Origin: an uncultured Sulfitobacter sp.
GTDB taxonomy: Bacteria > Pseudomonadota > Alphaproteobacteria > Rhodobacterales > Rhodobacteraceae
DNA length: 64,000 bases
Direction of reading: 5' to 3'
Assembly: GCA_947501805.1 (NCBI GenBank)
Contig: CANMXJ010000012.1
Span: 1 to 64,000 of the forward strand
Of this stretch, positions 40,957 to 50,517 are shown in pieces. Both the position numbers and the translations under genes were made by a program. How positions within the stretch are numbered: position 1 is the first letter of the stretch; each line of letters opens with the position of its first letter. The notes under the pieces are model-generated. The model had not been told where the DNA came from. It worked only from the letters and a program-made list of their open reading frames with translations, and made no database searches.

Positions 40957-41906
40957 GCGTTGCCCAGACGTTCACAGTCTTCCCAAATCTTGGCAGCATC
41001 TTCCAGTTGGCACACCCAGGAAAGAGGAATGCCGTTCTGTGTGGCGACCCCGTAGCGGCACCCCATGATCGCCCCGATCAGGATCGCGCGCCCGGCACTG
41101 TCCCCTCCTGCACGAATTTTGCGTTCAATTGCATCACGGTAACTGTCGCTGTGTTTAAGAATGTGAAACATAACCGGACCGGCATCGGGCAGGTGACACG
41201 CCCGCCCCATCATGCCTTTACGGCCGGCAAAATCCGTTGAATTGCTGTCCTCGTGCGACAGTGCGGCCACCAAATCTGGCTTGATGGACGTATCAGCACT
41301 GGCCGTTGCGGCAACCAGTGCGTCACTCAATGGCTCGTCTTTCATTACCCGCAAAAGTAAGTCGGCAAAAAGGGCGCTATAGGCAGCGGCGGTATCATTG
41401 ATGTTTGTGACTTGCATAGATGTCGTGATCATCTCGGACAGGTTTTCCTTGTCATGATAGGCGGCCAGAATTGCAGGCAATCGGGCAATGGCTGGAAGTT
41501 GATCATCGTCGCTGCCCGATGGCAGCCGCTCTGCTGCCATATTATCCAGCGCCAAACGCATTGGCCGGTCAATATACCCCGTGTAAGAGCCACCCGCACC
41601 GAAATGGGCAACAAAGGCGTCTTGGTGACTGGCGATGTCAAAGGTTGCATTATTCGCATTGATCGAGTGCATCGCAAGGCGCAGGACTTCTCCGTATTGG
41701 GTCAACATCCCGTTGTGGCGCGCACCGTGGGCGAAGTAACTCTTCACATCGGCGTAGTTCGCGGCATCTAACTTTGTAAACGCCGCCTGCCCGTCTTGCC
41801 GCATTGCGATTTCGGCAATCCGTTCGGGTTCATATATCCAATGGGTGCCAAGACAGGCAGCGTCCGCAACAAGAGCGCCAAGCAGCATTTCGGAAATCCG
41901 GGTCAA
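40953..41906 (-). CDS. ADP-ribosylglycohydrolase family protein with altered metal site
   Basis: A 317-residue protein starting at a TTG (41906) that has AAAGGA about seven bases upstream. It opens ISEMLLGALVADAACLGTHWIY, the ARH family start. Near the C-terminus AGGDSAGRAILIGAIMGCRYG replaces the usual GGDTDTxAxxxGAxxGAxxG, so the second Asp of the metal pair is lost. ARH enzymes remove ADP-ribose from proteins or nucleotides with Mg ions; activity here is doubtful or different. The ORF is open further upstream into the GST gene, but that part is not conserved. Confidence 0.7.
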   Translation of the reverse strand: MTRISEMLLGALVADAACLGTHWIYEPERIAEIAMRQDGQAAFTKLDAANYADVKSYFAHGARHNGMLTQYGEVLRLAMHSINANNATFDIASHQDAFVAHFGAGGSYTGYIDRPMRLALDNMAAERLPSGSDDDQLPAIARLPAILAAYHDKENLSEMITTSMQVTNINDTAAAYSALFADLLLRVMKDEPLSDALVAATASADTSIKPDLVAALSHEDSNSTDFAGRKGMMGRACHLPDAGPVMFHILKHSDSYRDAIERKIRAGGDSAGRAILIGAIMGCRYGVATQNGIPLSWVCQLEDAAKIWEDCERLGNA

Positions 41907-41931
41907 CTCATATCCTTTCGAGGGGCAGTGA

Positions 41932-42576
41932 TCAGGGGCTGGCCTTTTGCAAATAATCGTCCATCGCAGGCTTGTAGTGGGCGAGTTCATCCTTAACGGC
42001 GCAAAAGCGGTGAAGGCGGGTGTCATAGGCCAGAACACGTTCGGGCCAGTCGACGCGGAGTTCGCAAGCTTCCTGAAACGCTCTGATCCATGCAAAAGTG
42101 ACCGCGAAACCGCAATCACACAGCCACAACCTGTCTTGATTCAGCGGGGAATACGACAACAACAGATCAAGCGCGGACAAGTGGCGCGACAGGGCATTTC
42201 CCAATGATACAACGGCCACTGCATCACGGGTTTCATGCGCAACTTGCGGATAAAATGCACGCACAGCGGGCTCAAGGCGGGTGTCGTGAAAACGTCCCTG
42301 CTCGCGGACTTTTGCGCGCAGTTGCACGCTATCCGGCAGCATAGGCTTATCGGGATATGCTTCGTTGAGATACTCGGCAATCGCCTCGGAATCGCCCAGT
42401 TGAAACCCGTCATGGATCATCGCTGGCAAGTTTCCCGACGGTACAATCGCGCGATACGCATCCGAGCCATAGCCATCGGGGGGCGGCAGTTCGTTCCACG
42501 CAATGCCTTTGTGACGCATCATGACCCGCAGTTTGGCGCAATAGGTGGCGACGGGAACGGAGTAGATCGTCAACAT
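41932..42576 (-). CDS. glutathione S-transferase family protein
   Basis: A 214-residue protein with a thioredoxin-like N-terminal domain (LTIYSVPVATYCAKLRVMMRHKGI) where SVPVATYC marks the catalytic position, and the glutathione-binding GNLPAMIHDGFQLGDSEAIAEYL. The C-terminal half is helical. It sits between the amino acid binding-protein gene and the ADP-ribosylglycohydrolase-like gene on the same strand. Substrate unknown. The ATG at 42576 fits the family start better than the one at 42597. Confidence 0.8.
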   Translation of the reverse strand: MLTIYSVPVATYCAKLRVMMRHKGIAWNELPPPDGYGSDAYRAIVPSGNLPAMIHDGFQLGDSEAIAEYLNEAYPDKPMLPDSVQLRAKVREQGRFHDTRLEPAVRAFYPQVAHETRDAVAVVSLGNALSRHLSALDLLLSYSPLNQDRLWLCDCGFAVTFAWIRAFQEACELRVDWPERVLAYDTRLHRFCAVKDELAHYKPAMDDYLQKASP

Positions 42577-42643
42577 GGAATGATGCCTTTTTGACAATGG
42601 AGGGCCAGCCGGACATCCGGCTGATCCCGGTTAGCTTGTCAGA

Positions 42644-43423
42644 TTATTCGACCAGAAGGCCCCATTTTTTGCCGACTTCGTCAAAAAAGCCCTGCTCTTG
42701 TTTCAACGTGATCCACGTGTTCACATAGTTGATCCAAACTTGATCGTCTTGTGGCAGCAACATTGCAACGGGTGTTGGGGAACGCCCCTCGATAACGGGC
42801 ACAATCATGATTTGATCGTACTTTTCGACCAATGTCTTGGCTTCGACATTCGAAGTGATGTTGGCATCTGCGCGGCCGGAAAGCACTTCTTGGAAATCGC
42901 GTGCCGGGGCTTCGACGATACGGTGAACCGCATCTGGAAAGTACTGTTTGACCTGCGTTTCCTGGGTTGTACCCAAGGTTGCCGCAACGGAGACATCCGC
43001 CTTGTTCAGATCATCCCAGCTTTTGAAACGATCCGCATTCTTGCGCAGCGTCAAAGGGACCGTCACCAAGGAGAAGTAGCTTATCGAATACCCCGCCGCC
43101 TTGGCCCGCGCGGGAGAGACGGAGGCAGAGCCGGTGATGTGATACTGACCGGACGTGACGCCAGCAACCAGTGTTTTCCAGTCGGTCGGGACAAATTCGA
43201 TCTTAACACCAAGGTCTTCTGCCAGTTGGGTCATTACGTCAATGTCGTAGCCTTCATAGGAATTCGTGGCGACGTTACGCATGGTCATCGGGTTCCAGTC
43301 ACCTGTTGTTCCGACCTTCAGCACACCTTCGCCCAGGATGTCATTCAGCGCAGATTGGGCAGCGGCTTGCACACCACAAACCGCCAGAGCGATTGTTGTT
43401 GCCGCGATTTTCAGAAATTTCAT
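42644..43423 (-). CDS. amino acid ABC transporter periplasmic binding protein
   Basis: A 259-residue exported protein: signal peptide MKFLKIAATTIALAVCGVQA with cleavage near AAAQ, then SALNDILGEGVLKVGTTGDWNPMTMRNVATNSYEGYDIDVMTQLA, the family 3 polar amino acid/cyclohexadienyl dehydratase-like pattern. AGAAGGA precedes the ATG at 43423. Its permease and ATPase are encoded divergently at 43553-45046. The ligand is probably a polar or aromatic-type amino acid, not further defined. Confidence 0.85.
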   Translation of the reverse strand: MKFLKIAATTIALAVCGVQAAAQSALNDILGEGVLKVGTTGDWNPMTMRNVATNSYEGYDIDVMTQLAEDLGVKIEFVPTDWKTLVAGVTSGQYHITGSASVSPARAKAAGYSISYFSLVTVPLTLRKNADRFKSWDDLNKADVSVAATLGTTQETQVKQYFPDAVHRIVEAPARDFQEVLSGRADANITSNVEAKTLVEKYDQIMIVPVIEGRSPTPVAMLLPQDDQVWINYVNTWITLKQEQGFFDEVGKKWGLLVE

Positions 43424-43448
43424 GGATCGTCCTTCTAGGGTTAAATTC

Positions 43449-43470
43449 ACTGTCCAGCTTGCCTGACAGT
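43449..43470. promoter_or_regulatory. imperfect inverted repeat between divergent ABC genes
   Basis: ACTGTC (43449-43454) pairs with GACAGT (43465-43470), and the flanking inner AG/CT extends the stem around a bulged C. It lies 26-47 bases before the binding-protein start, in the divergent region shared with the ABC ATPase gene, so it could be an operator or leader hairpin. Confidence 0.3.
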
Positions 43471-43552
43471 CGCGGGAATGCAAAGAGTGCGCGCACAGAC
43501 TTCCTGCGGCAGATCGTTCACAGGTTCGTAATCAGCAGAAAGTTCTTGCCTC

Positions 43553-44299
43553 ATGACGCACCCTGCCTCCCTGATCACGATGTGCAATGTGTCAAAGTTT
43601 TTTGGCGACTTTCAGGCGCTCAAAGACGTTTCACTGGATGTCGCTGTGGGTGAACGTGTGGTGATTTGTGGCCCTTCCGGCTCTGGCAAATCAACGCTGA
43701 TCCGCTGCATCAACCGGCTTGAGGCCCACGAGGAAGGCGACATCGTCGTGGATGGTGTTACACTGAGCGAGGACGCCGAAACCCTTAACAAAATCCGGGG
43801 CAGCGTCGGGATGGTGTTCCAACAGTTCAACCTTTTTCCACATCTGACCGTTGCACAAAACCTTACGCTGGGACCGCGGCGTGTGCTCGGCCTTTCGGAA
43901 ACAAACGCGCGGGCACGGGCGATGAAATATCTCGAACGCGTCCAGATCCCGGATCAGGCAGACAAGTACCCGCGCCAACTGTCGGGCGGACAGCAGCAAC
44001 GGGTGGCGATTGCCCGCAGCTTGTGTATGGAACCGCGCATTCTACTGTTTGACGAACCGACCTCTGCCCTTGATCCCGAAATGATCGCAGAGGTTCTGGA
44101 GGTGATGACAGAATTGGCTGCCAGCGGCATGACAATGATTGTTGTCACACACGAGATGGGGTTTGCCCGCCGTGTCGCAAACAAGATGGTCTTTATGGAC
44201 AAAGGCGAGATTGTCGAAGTTGGCGCACCTGAAGACGTGTTCACCGCGCCCAAATCACCGCGTTTCGCAAAGTTTCTGCAACAGATCATCAACCACTAG
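43553..44299 (+). CDS. polar amino acid ABC transporter ATP-binding protein
   Basis: A 248-residue ATPase of the GlnQ/HisP family. Walker A is GPSGSGKST, the Q-loop MVFQQFNLFPHLT, the signature LSGGQQQRVAIARSL, and Walker B ILLFDEPTSALDPEM, followed by the switch His in VTHEMGFARRVA. It energises uptake with the permease encoded ten bases downstream. All motifs are intact. Confidence 0.9.
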   Translation: MTHPASLITMCNVSKFFGDFQALKDVSLDVAVGERVVICGPSGSGKSTLIRCINRLEAHEEGDIVVDGVTLSEDAETLNKIRGSVGMVFQQFNLFPHLTVAQNLTLGPRRVLGLSETNARARAMKYLERVQIPDQADKYPRQLSGGQQQRVAIARSLCMEPRILLFDEPTSALDPEMIAEVLEVMTELAASGMTMIVVTHEMGFARRVANKMVFMDKGEIVEVGAPEDVFTAPKSPRFAKFLQQIINH

Positions 44300-44308
44300 G
44301 CCACTGAT

Positions 44309-45046
44309 ATGAAACGCATTCTTGTCGTAACCATACTTTTGGCGCTGCTGTCCGGCTGTTCGGGAAACTGGGGTTGGTACGTTGTTGACCCCACCACACC
44401 CACAGGCGCTGCAAACCTGCGTTTTCTGGTCAGCGGGGCATATAACACGATCCTGATGTCAGTCACGGCGATCTGCATTTCCGTGGTGGTTGGCTTGTTC
44501 ATCGCCCTTCCCGGCCTGTCCAGAAAACGCAGTTGGCGCTCGATCAACCGGGTCTACGTGGAGGTCGTCCGTTCCGTCCCGATCCTCGTCTTGCTGCTTT
44601 GGGTCTATTACGGTTTGCCACAACTCAGTGGTCTGACGCTCAATGTATTCTGGGCTGGTGTGTTGGCGCTGGCCCTCTCTGACAGCGCCTTTCAGGCCGA
44701 GATTTTTCGGGCAGGCATCCAGTCTATCGGCAAAGGCCAGTACGAAGCAGCACAATCCATATCTCTCAATTACCGCGACACAATGCGTTATGTAATCCTG
44801 CCGCAGGCAATCCGCCGGATCCTGCCCGCCTTGGGCAATCAATTGGTATATATGTTGAAAATGTCGTCCCTTGTTTCCGTCATCGGGATGCAGGAGCTTA
44901 CGCGCAAGGCCAACGAATTGGTTGTCTCGGAATATCGCCCGCTGGAAATCTACACCATTCTGGTTCTCGAATATCTCGTGTTGATCCTTATCGTTTCCGC
45001 AGGGGTGCGCTGGTTGGAGCGACACATGAACAGCGAAGAAGCATAG
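44309..45046 (+). CDS. polar amino acid ABC transporter permease
   Basis: A 245-residue permease of the HisMQ type, with the EAA loop QYEAAQSISLNYRDTMRYVILPQAIRRILPALGNQ. Its N-terminus is odd: MKRILVVTILLALLSGCSGNWGW reads like a lipoprotein signal with lipobox LSGC at residues 14-17, ahead of the usual first membrane helix. One permease gene is present, so the channel would be a homodimer. It is followed four bases later by the MATE gene. Confidence 0.85.
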   Translation: MKRILVVTILLALLSGCSGNWGWYVVDPTTPTGAANLRFLVSGAYNTILMSVTAICISVVVGLFIALPGLSRKRSWRSINRVYVEVVRSVPILVLLLWVYYGLPQLSGLTLNVFWAGVLALALSDSAFQAEIFRAGIQSIGKGQYEAAQSISLNYRDTMRYVILPQAIRRILPALGNQLVYMLKMSSLVSVIGMQELTRKANELVVSEYRPLEIYTILVLEYLVLILIVSAGVRWLERHMNSEEA

Positions 45047-45049
45047 GGC

Positions 45050-46417
45050 ATGGCAAAGGATGATCTGACCACAGGCCCGATGGCGCTGCATTTCAAGAAT
45101 CTTGCTATTCCCGCCGCCTTGGGAATGCTGTTCACAACGCTCTACAATGTTGTTGATGTCTATTTTGCCGGGCAACTCTCGACCGATGCACAAGCGGGTC
45201 TTGCGATTGCATTTCAAGCTTTCTTTATCCTTTTGGCTGTTGGATTTGGTCTGGGCTCCGCCCTCAGCGCCTTGGTCAGTAACGCGAAGGGGCGCAAGGA
45301 CAGCAGCAAGACACGCATGTTGGCCGCGCAAGGGCTTGGCTTCGGGATCATTGCGACACTTACGCTGATGGTGCTCGGGAGGTTTGCAGGGCCGTGGCTG
45401 ATCGCGCTAGTTTCTGAACCGGGTGCGTACCGCGACGCTGCACTGGGGTATTTCAACTGGCTGATCTTTGCTCTGCCCGGCTTCTTGCTGACTTTTGGCG
45501 GCAATGGCATCTTGCAAGCACACGGCGATTCACTGTCAATGCAGCGCGCCATGATGGTGGCTTTTGCAACCAACATCGGCCTTAACCCTCTGATGATGTA
45601 CGGCATCCCCGGCGTTTGGGACGGGATGGGTTTCAACGGCATCGCACTGTCGACGATCCTGAGCCAGACGGGCGTAATGGTTTTTATTCTTAGCCGTGTC
45701 TGGAAACTGGATATCATGGAAGGGCTTCCCTTGTCCGAGTTCAAACCGGACTTAAGCAGCTACTGTGCAATTATAAAACAGCTTTTGCCTGCAAGCACCG
45801 CTATGTTCGTTATGTTCATCTCGGGGTTTGTTGTTCAATTTGCACTGAAGGGATTTGGCGGCAGTGCCATCGCGGCATATGGCGTTGCCTTGCGGATCGA
45901 ACAAATTCTGTTGCTGCCGGTTCTGGGCATGACGGGTGCGCTACTGCCGATTGCAGGCCAGAATTTCGGCGCTGAGCAGTTTGCGCGCGTGCGCGAGGCT
46001 GTGTTCTTTTGCTGGAAACTTGGCTTTGCGATGTCGCTCGTCGCGGCCCCGATGCTCTGGTTTGGTGGCAGCGCTGCGATGGGACTGTTTAGCGATGACG
46101 CCGAGGTGATCGCAATTGGAGCAAGCTACTTGCGCGTCGACGGATTTCTGTTTCCGGTCTATATGATGCTGTTTTCGATCAATTCGCTTTTACAGGCCTT
46201 ACAGCGTCCGATCTGGACTTTGTGGATCAGCCTCTATCGTCAGGGATTTGGAATCGCTTTTTTTGTCTGGATGTTTATTGGTGTCCTTGATTTTTCTGTC
46301 TGGGGCGTGTGGTTTGGCATCGCTACGGCTGTCACATCCGGCTGGATCATTGCGCTGTTGGTGACAAACGGCGTTGCAAGACAAGAGATCGGTGGCTTGT
46401 TTCGGGGCCGCGTCTGA
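45050..46417 (+). CDS. MATE family efflux transporter
   Basis: A 455-residue membrane protein with twelve helices arranged as two halves. The first shows PAALGMLFTTLYNVVDVYFAGQLSTDAQAGLAIAF and the second GSAIAAYGVALRIEQILLLPVLGMTGALLPIAGQNFGA, the typical MATE repeats. It exports cationic compounds by Na or H antiport. It is tightly linked to the amino acid ABC genes, which suggests release of a related compound, but no substrate can be assigned. Confidence 0.9.
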   Translation: MAKDDLTTGPMALHFKNLAIPAALGMLFTTLYNVVDVYFAGQLSTDAQAGLAIAFQAFFILLAVGFGLGSALSALVSNAKGRKDSSKTRMLAAQGLGFGIIATLTLMVLGRFAGPWLIALVSEPGAYRDAALGYFNWLIFALPGFLLTFGGNGILQAHGDSLSMQRAMMVAFATNIGLNPLMMYGIPGVWDGMGFNGIALSTILSQTGVMVFILSRVWKLDIMEGLPLSEFKPDLSSYCAIIKQLLPASTAMFVMFISGFVVQFALKGFGGSAIAAYGVALRIEQILLLPVLGMTGALLPIAGQNFGAEQFARVREAVFFCWKLGFAMSLVAAPMLWFGGSAAMGLFSDDAEVIAIGASYLRVDGFLFPVYMMLFSINSLLQALQRPIWTLWISLYRQGFGIAFFVWMFIGVLDFSVWGVWFGIATAVTSGWIIALLVTNGVARQEIGGLFRGRV

Positions 46418-46647
46418 TTTTGTCTCTGACTCAAGTCCGTATCAGAAGAACATTTGGCTTTTTTTTTCAAAAGGCGAAATGATGCAGCGCCCGGCTCTCC
46501 TTCATCTCATTGGCGCCCAAATAGAGAGAATTTCAGCATGTTGAGCGAAATTAGGGGTCGCACGCGACAACTGGCCTGATATGTGCTGGTGAAGCTTTGC
46601 AGACAGCAGAATTTTTCCGCACCTCTGTGCCAAACGAAAGAAACCCG

Positions 46648-47340
46648 ATGAATATGCTCAAGATCGTCGCAGTGCCCATGCACAAGGAAGGGCGCAAATT
46701 TGTTGCGATTTTTGCCGCAATCGCCTTTGTCCTTTTTCTGATCTGGGAACCGCTGGGATGGCTTGGACTGGGCGTGACGGTCTGGTGTTACTACTTTTTC
46801 CGCGATCCGGTACGCGTCATTCCCCAACAGGACGGTCTGGTTTTGTCGCCAGCGGACGGCATCGTCTCGCTGATCGAAAGCGTGGTCCCCCCTGTGGACC
46901 TTGGCCTTGGAGAGGATCCTCTGACACGGGTATCCGTCTTTATGAACGTCTTTAACTGCCACGTGAACCGCGCACCGGTTGCTGGACAGGTCCGTCATGT
47001 TGTCTATCGTCACGGCAAGTTCTTGAACGCATCGTTGGACAAGGCAAGCGAACATAACGAGCGTAACAGCATCACGATCGAAACCGATGCAGGCGTGCGG
47101 ATCGGGGTGGTCCAGATCGCGGGCCTTGTCGCACGGCGTATTGTCTGTTTTGTCGGTGAAGGCGCAAAACTTGGCACCGGCCATCGTTTTGGCCTGATCC
47201 GTTTCGGCAGCCGTCTGGACGTTTACCTGCCCGAAGGGGTCAACCCGTTGGTTGCGGTTGGTCAAACAGCCGTTGCCGGTGAAACAATATTGGCGGACCT
47301 GTCTGATCCGACCCGGCATCGCCAAGGAATACCAGAGTGA
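46648..47340 (+). CDS. psd: phosphatidylserine decarboxylase, archaeal-type
   Basis: A 230-residue proenzyme. Two N-terminal membrane segments ([36 protein letters not shown]) precede [13 protein letters not shown] and [18 protein letters not shown]. The self-cleavage site is the Gly-Ser in [11 protein letters not shown] near the C-terminus, which creates the pyruvoyl cofactor. It makes phosphatidylethanolamine from phosphatidylserine at the inner membrane. It overlaps pssA (GTGA), the enzyme for the preceding step. The ATG at 46648 was chosen; an upstream frame from 46597 is not conserved. Confidence 0.9.
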   Translation: MNMLKIVAVPMHKEGRKFVAIFAAIAFVLFLIWEPLGWLGLGVTVWCYYFFRDPVRVIPQQDGLVLSPADGIVSLIESVVPPVDLGLGEDPLTRVSVFMNVFNCHVNRAPVAGQVRHVVYRHGKFLNASLDKASEHNERNSITIETDAGVRIGVVQIAGLVARRIVCFVGEGAKLGTGHRFGLIRFGSRLDVYLPEGVNPLVAVGQTAVAGETILADLSDPTRHRQGIPE

Positions 47341-48077
47341 CCCCTGCCCGCCGCAACATCAAGTTGCGTCATATTGTGCCCAGCATAGTGACCGTTTTTG
47401 CGATCTGCGCCGGCATGACCTCTATCCGGATGAGCCTTGAAGGGCATATCGAGCTTGCTCTTTACTTCATCCTACTTGCGGTTTTTCTGGATGCGGCCGA
47501 TGGCAAGCTGGCAAGGTTTCTTGACAGTGCCAGTCCCTTCGGCGCTGAACTTGATACGTTGGCGGACTTTTTCAATTTCGGGATTGTTCCGGGCATATTG
47601 CTGTATCAGACCCTCTATTTCGACACGCCTTATGCCAACCTGGGCTGGCTTGCGACACTTGTTCTGGCCATCTGCTGCGCGCTGAGGCTGGCGCGCTTCA
47701 ACCTGTCGATCAGATCGTTGGATGTTTCCCTGAAACAGGACAATTACTTTGTTGGTGTACCCGCCCCCGCGCTGGCTTGTCTGGCCTTGATGCCTATTTT
47801 CATGCACTTACACGGTTTTGAAAACATTGATTTACCGTTCCTTAGGGCAGCTTACATTATCGGGATCGGCCTGCTTGCCGTCAGCACCATTCCAACGCTT
47901 TCCATCAAACACGCCACCATTAAACATGCGCATTTGCCCTTTGTCGTTGTTGGTGCCGTGGTTCTGGTCGTCTGCCTGATGGTTTACCCGTGGCCAACAC
48001 TGATCCTGGGCAATTGCCTTTATCTGATGTCTTTGCCGGTTTCCTATTTCTTACAACTCAAACAGAGCAAAATCTGA
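47337..48077 (+). CDS. pssA: CDP-diacylglycerol-serine O-phosphatidyltransferase
   Basis: A 246-residue membrane protein with the CDP-alcohol phosphatidyltransferase motif [31 protein letters not shown] (D-G-x2-A-R-x8-G-x3-D-x3-D). About eight helices. It makes phosphatidylserine from CDP-diacylglycerol and serine, feeding the psd product with which it overlaps (start GTG inside psd stop). Gene order psd-pssA is common in alphaproteobacteria. Confidence 0.92.
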   Translation: MTPARRNIKLRHIVPSIVTVFAICAGMTSIRMSLEGHIELALYFILLAVFLDAADGKLARFLDSASPFGAELDTLADFFNFGIVPGILLYQTLYFDTPYANLGWLATLVLAICCALRLARFNLSIRSLDVSLKQDNYFVGVPAPALACLALMPIFMHLHGFENIDLPFLRAAYIIGIGLLAVSTIPTLSIKHATIKHAHLPFVVVGAVVLVVCLMVYPWPTLILGNCLYLMSLPVSYFLQLKQSKI

Positions 48078-48253
48078 GCCTGATTGGTATGAGCCTGTAA
48101 AGCAAAGCCTGACAGGCATTGGCAAATCACCGCCCGATCTAGGCCGGTTTGCGTAGGAAAGACGAAATATCCCGTCCGTATACAACGGTATACCATCGAC
48201 GCGCCCTGATCTATGCGCTAAGGAACATCCAAGTCATTCCAGAGAGGATTCCC

Positions 48254-50443
48254 ATGTCAGATATCATCTATACCAAAGTTGACGAAGCGCCCGAACTTGC
48301 GTCCGCGTCCTTCCTGCCGATCATCCAGAAATTTGCAGCCGCTGCTGGCGTTTCCGTCGGCACCAAGGACATCAGTCTGGCGGGTCGAATTCTGGCGACG
48401 TTCTCCGAACATCTGAATGAAGATCAGCGTCAATCCGATGATCTGGCCGAGTTGGGCAAGCTGGTGAAAACGCCAGACGCCAATGTCATCAAACTGCCAA
48501 ACATTTCCGCTTCTGTGCCACAATTGGTTGCAGCGATTAAAGAACTCCAGTCTCAGGGCTACGCGTTGCCTGACTATCCTGAAACGCCCGAAACCGATGC
48601 CGAAAAAGCCGTGCGTGCGAAATATGACGGGCTGAAAGGCTCCGCTGTGAACCCCGTTCTGCGGGAAGGAAATTCGGACCGTCGCGCGGCTAAGGCCGTA
48701 AAGAGCTTTGCGCAGAAAAACCCGCACCGCATGGGCGACTGGACAGCTGACAGCAAGACGCGCGTTGCTTCCATGTCCGGTGGCGATTTCTTTTCCAACG
48801 AAACCTCAGTGACTTTGGCAGATGAAGCAACAGCCAAGATTGTGCTCGAAACGGCCGAAGGCGAAACCGTGCTGAAGGACGGCATCACCTATCCGGCGGA
48901 CACCGTGGTGGATGCAACATTCATGAGCGGCAAGGCGCTGGATGCTTTCCTTGCAGACGAGATCCAGAAGACAAAAGCCGAAGGCACTCTGTTTTCCCTG
49001 CATATGAAAGCTACCATGATGAAGGTTTCCGACCCGATCATTTTTGGTCATGCGGTCAAAGCCTTCCTTGCGCCAGTCTTTGAAAAGCACGGCGATGCGA
49101 TGACTGATCTGGGCGTGAACCCCAATTCCGGTCTGGGCGACCTGCTGGCCCGCGTCAAAGGTAACGCCGCGATCATGGCGGATATCGACGCTTGCATGGC
49201 ATCCCGACCGCCCCTTTATATGGTTGATTCAGACAAGGGCATCACCAACCTGCACGTCCCGTCCGACGTAATCATCGACGCCTCGATGCCAGCGTTGATC
49301 CGCGCAGGCGGCAAAGGCTGGGGGCCGGATGGCGCTGAATCTGACGCCAATTGCGTGATCCCCGACAATTCCTATGCGCCAGTCTACGACGAAACGATCA
49401 AGTTTTTCAAAGAGAATGGCAAGCTCGATCCGGCAACTGCCGGTACGGTTCAGAACGTAGGTTTGATGGCGCAGAAGGCCGAGGAATACGGCTCGCACCC
49501 CACCACATTCGAAATCCCCGCAGACGGCACCGTCAAGATGATCCTTGAGGATGGCACAGTCCTGCATCAGCACAAGGTCGAGGCTGGTGACATCTGGCGC
49601 TCCGCCTCCGCGCGCAAGGCACCGATCGAGGATTGGGTCAAATTGGCCATTGATCGTCAAAAGGCGGAAGGCTGTAGCGCGATTTTCTGGCTGGACGCCG
49701 CGCGTGCCCATGACGCCGAGCTGATCGCCTATGTGAAACCGATCCTTGAAGCGGCAGGTGTTGCCGACAAATTCAAGATCATGGCACCACGTGAAGCAAC
49801 CCGCGCCTCGCTTGAGATCATCACGTCAGGCCAGAACAGCATCGCGATCACCGGCAACGTGCTGCGCGACTATCTGACAGATTTGTTCCCGATCCTTGAA
49901 CTGGCGACATCGGCCAAGATGCTTTCGATTGTGAAGCTGATGAACGGCGGTGGCCTGTTTGAAACCGGTGCCGGTGGCTCTGCCCCCAAGCACGTTCAGC
50001 AGTTGGTAGAAGAAAATCATCTGCGTTGGGACAGCCTTGGCGAATTCTGTGCGCTAGGCGAGAGCCTGACTTTCCTTGCCGATGCCAAAGGCAATGAAAA
50101 GGCGCGGGTTCTGGGGCAGGCCGTGGATGCCGCGACCCAAGGCATTCTGGATCACAATCGCTCTCCCTCGCGCAAAGTCGGTGAGCCGGACAACCGTGAC
50201 AGCCACTACTGGTTTGCCCGCTACTGGGCCGAAGCGCTGGCGACGCAAAACAGTGATGCAGAGCTGGCCGCGCACTTTGCTCCCATTGCGAAAGAACTGG
50301 CCGAGGGAGAAGACCAAATTCTTGCAGAACTGGCTGCGGCCCAAGGCAAGCCAGCTGATTTGGGTGGCTATTTCCACACCGATGCCGGAAAAACCGAAAC
50401 CGTCATGCGCCCCTCTGCGACCTTGAACGCGCTGATCGGCTAA
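48254..50443 (+). CDS. icd: NADP-dependent isocitrate dehydrogenase, monomeric type
   Basis: A 729-residue protein, the usual size of the monomeric (class II) enzyme. It starts [24 protein letters not shown] and contains the family motifs [31 protein letters not shown] and SALHM-type metal region [21 protein letters not shown]. It converts isocitrate to 2-oxoglutarate with NADP in the TCA cycle. AGAGGA precedes the ATG at 48254. It is monocistronic, ending at a strong terminator. Confidence 0.95.
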   Translation: MSDIIYTKVDEAPELASASFLPIIQKFAAAAGVSVGTKDISLAGRILATFSEHLNEDQRQSDDLAELGKLVKTPDANVIKLPNISASVPQLVAAIKELQSQGYALPDYPETPETDAEKAVRAKYDGLKGSAVNPVLREGNSDRRAAKAVKSFAQKNPHRMGDWTADSKTRVASMSGGDFFSNETSVTLADEATAKIVLETAEGETVLKDGITYPADTVVDATFMSGKALDAFLADEIQKTKAEGTLFSLHMKATMMKVSDPIIFGHAVKAFLAPVFEKHGDAMTDLGVNPNSGLGDLLARVKGNAAIMADIDACMASRPPLYMVDSDKGITNLHVPSDVIIDASMPALIRAGGKGWGPDGAESDANCVIPDNSYAPVYDETIKFFKENGKLDPATAGTVQNVGLMAQKAEEYGSHPTTFEIPADGTVKMILEDGTVLHQHKVEAGDIWRSASARKAPIEDWVKLAIDRQKAEGCSAIFWLDAARAHDAELIAYVKPILEAAGVADKFKIMAPREATRASLEIITSGQNSIAITGNVLRDYLTDLFPILELATSAKMLSIVKLMNGGGLFETGAGGSAPKHVQQLVEENHLRWDSLGEFCALGESLTFLADAKGNEKARVLGQAVDAATQGILDHNRSPSRKVGEPDNRDSHYWFARYWAEALATQNSDAELAAHFAPIAKELAEGEDQILAELAAAQGKPADLGGYFHTDAGKTETVMRPSATLNALIG

Positions 50444-50461
50444 TCAATCCACACTAAAGCG

Positions 50462-50497
50462 AAGGCCGCGTATCCGTTTGGATATGCGGCCTTTTTT
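50462..50497 (+). terminator. Rho-independent terminator of icd
   Basis: A 14-base-pair stem: AAGGCCGC then G and TATCC, pairing with GGATA, T and GCGGCCTT (one G-T pair), loop GTTT, followed by a T-run ending at 50497. It lies 19 bases after the icd stop and before the convergent TolC gene. Confidence 0.85.
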
Positions 50498-50517
50498 CAT
50501 TCATTCGGGGATGATGG

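Noticed and set aside
46459-46467. Run of nine T after the MATE gene as a terminator
   Set aside because: No GC-rich stem precedes it; only a five-base TCTGA/TCAGA match is visible.
48109-48119. GCCTG-A-CAGGC palindrome after pssA
   Set aside because: Short stem with one-base loop and no T-run; too weak to call.
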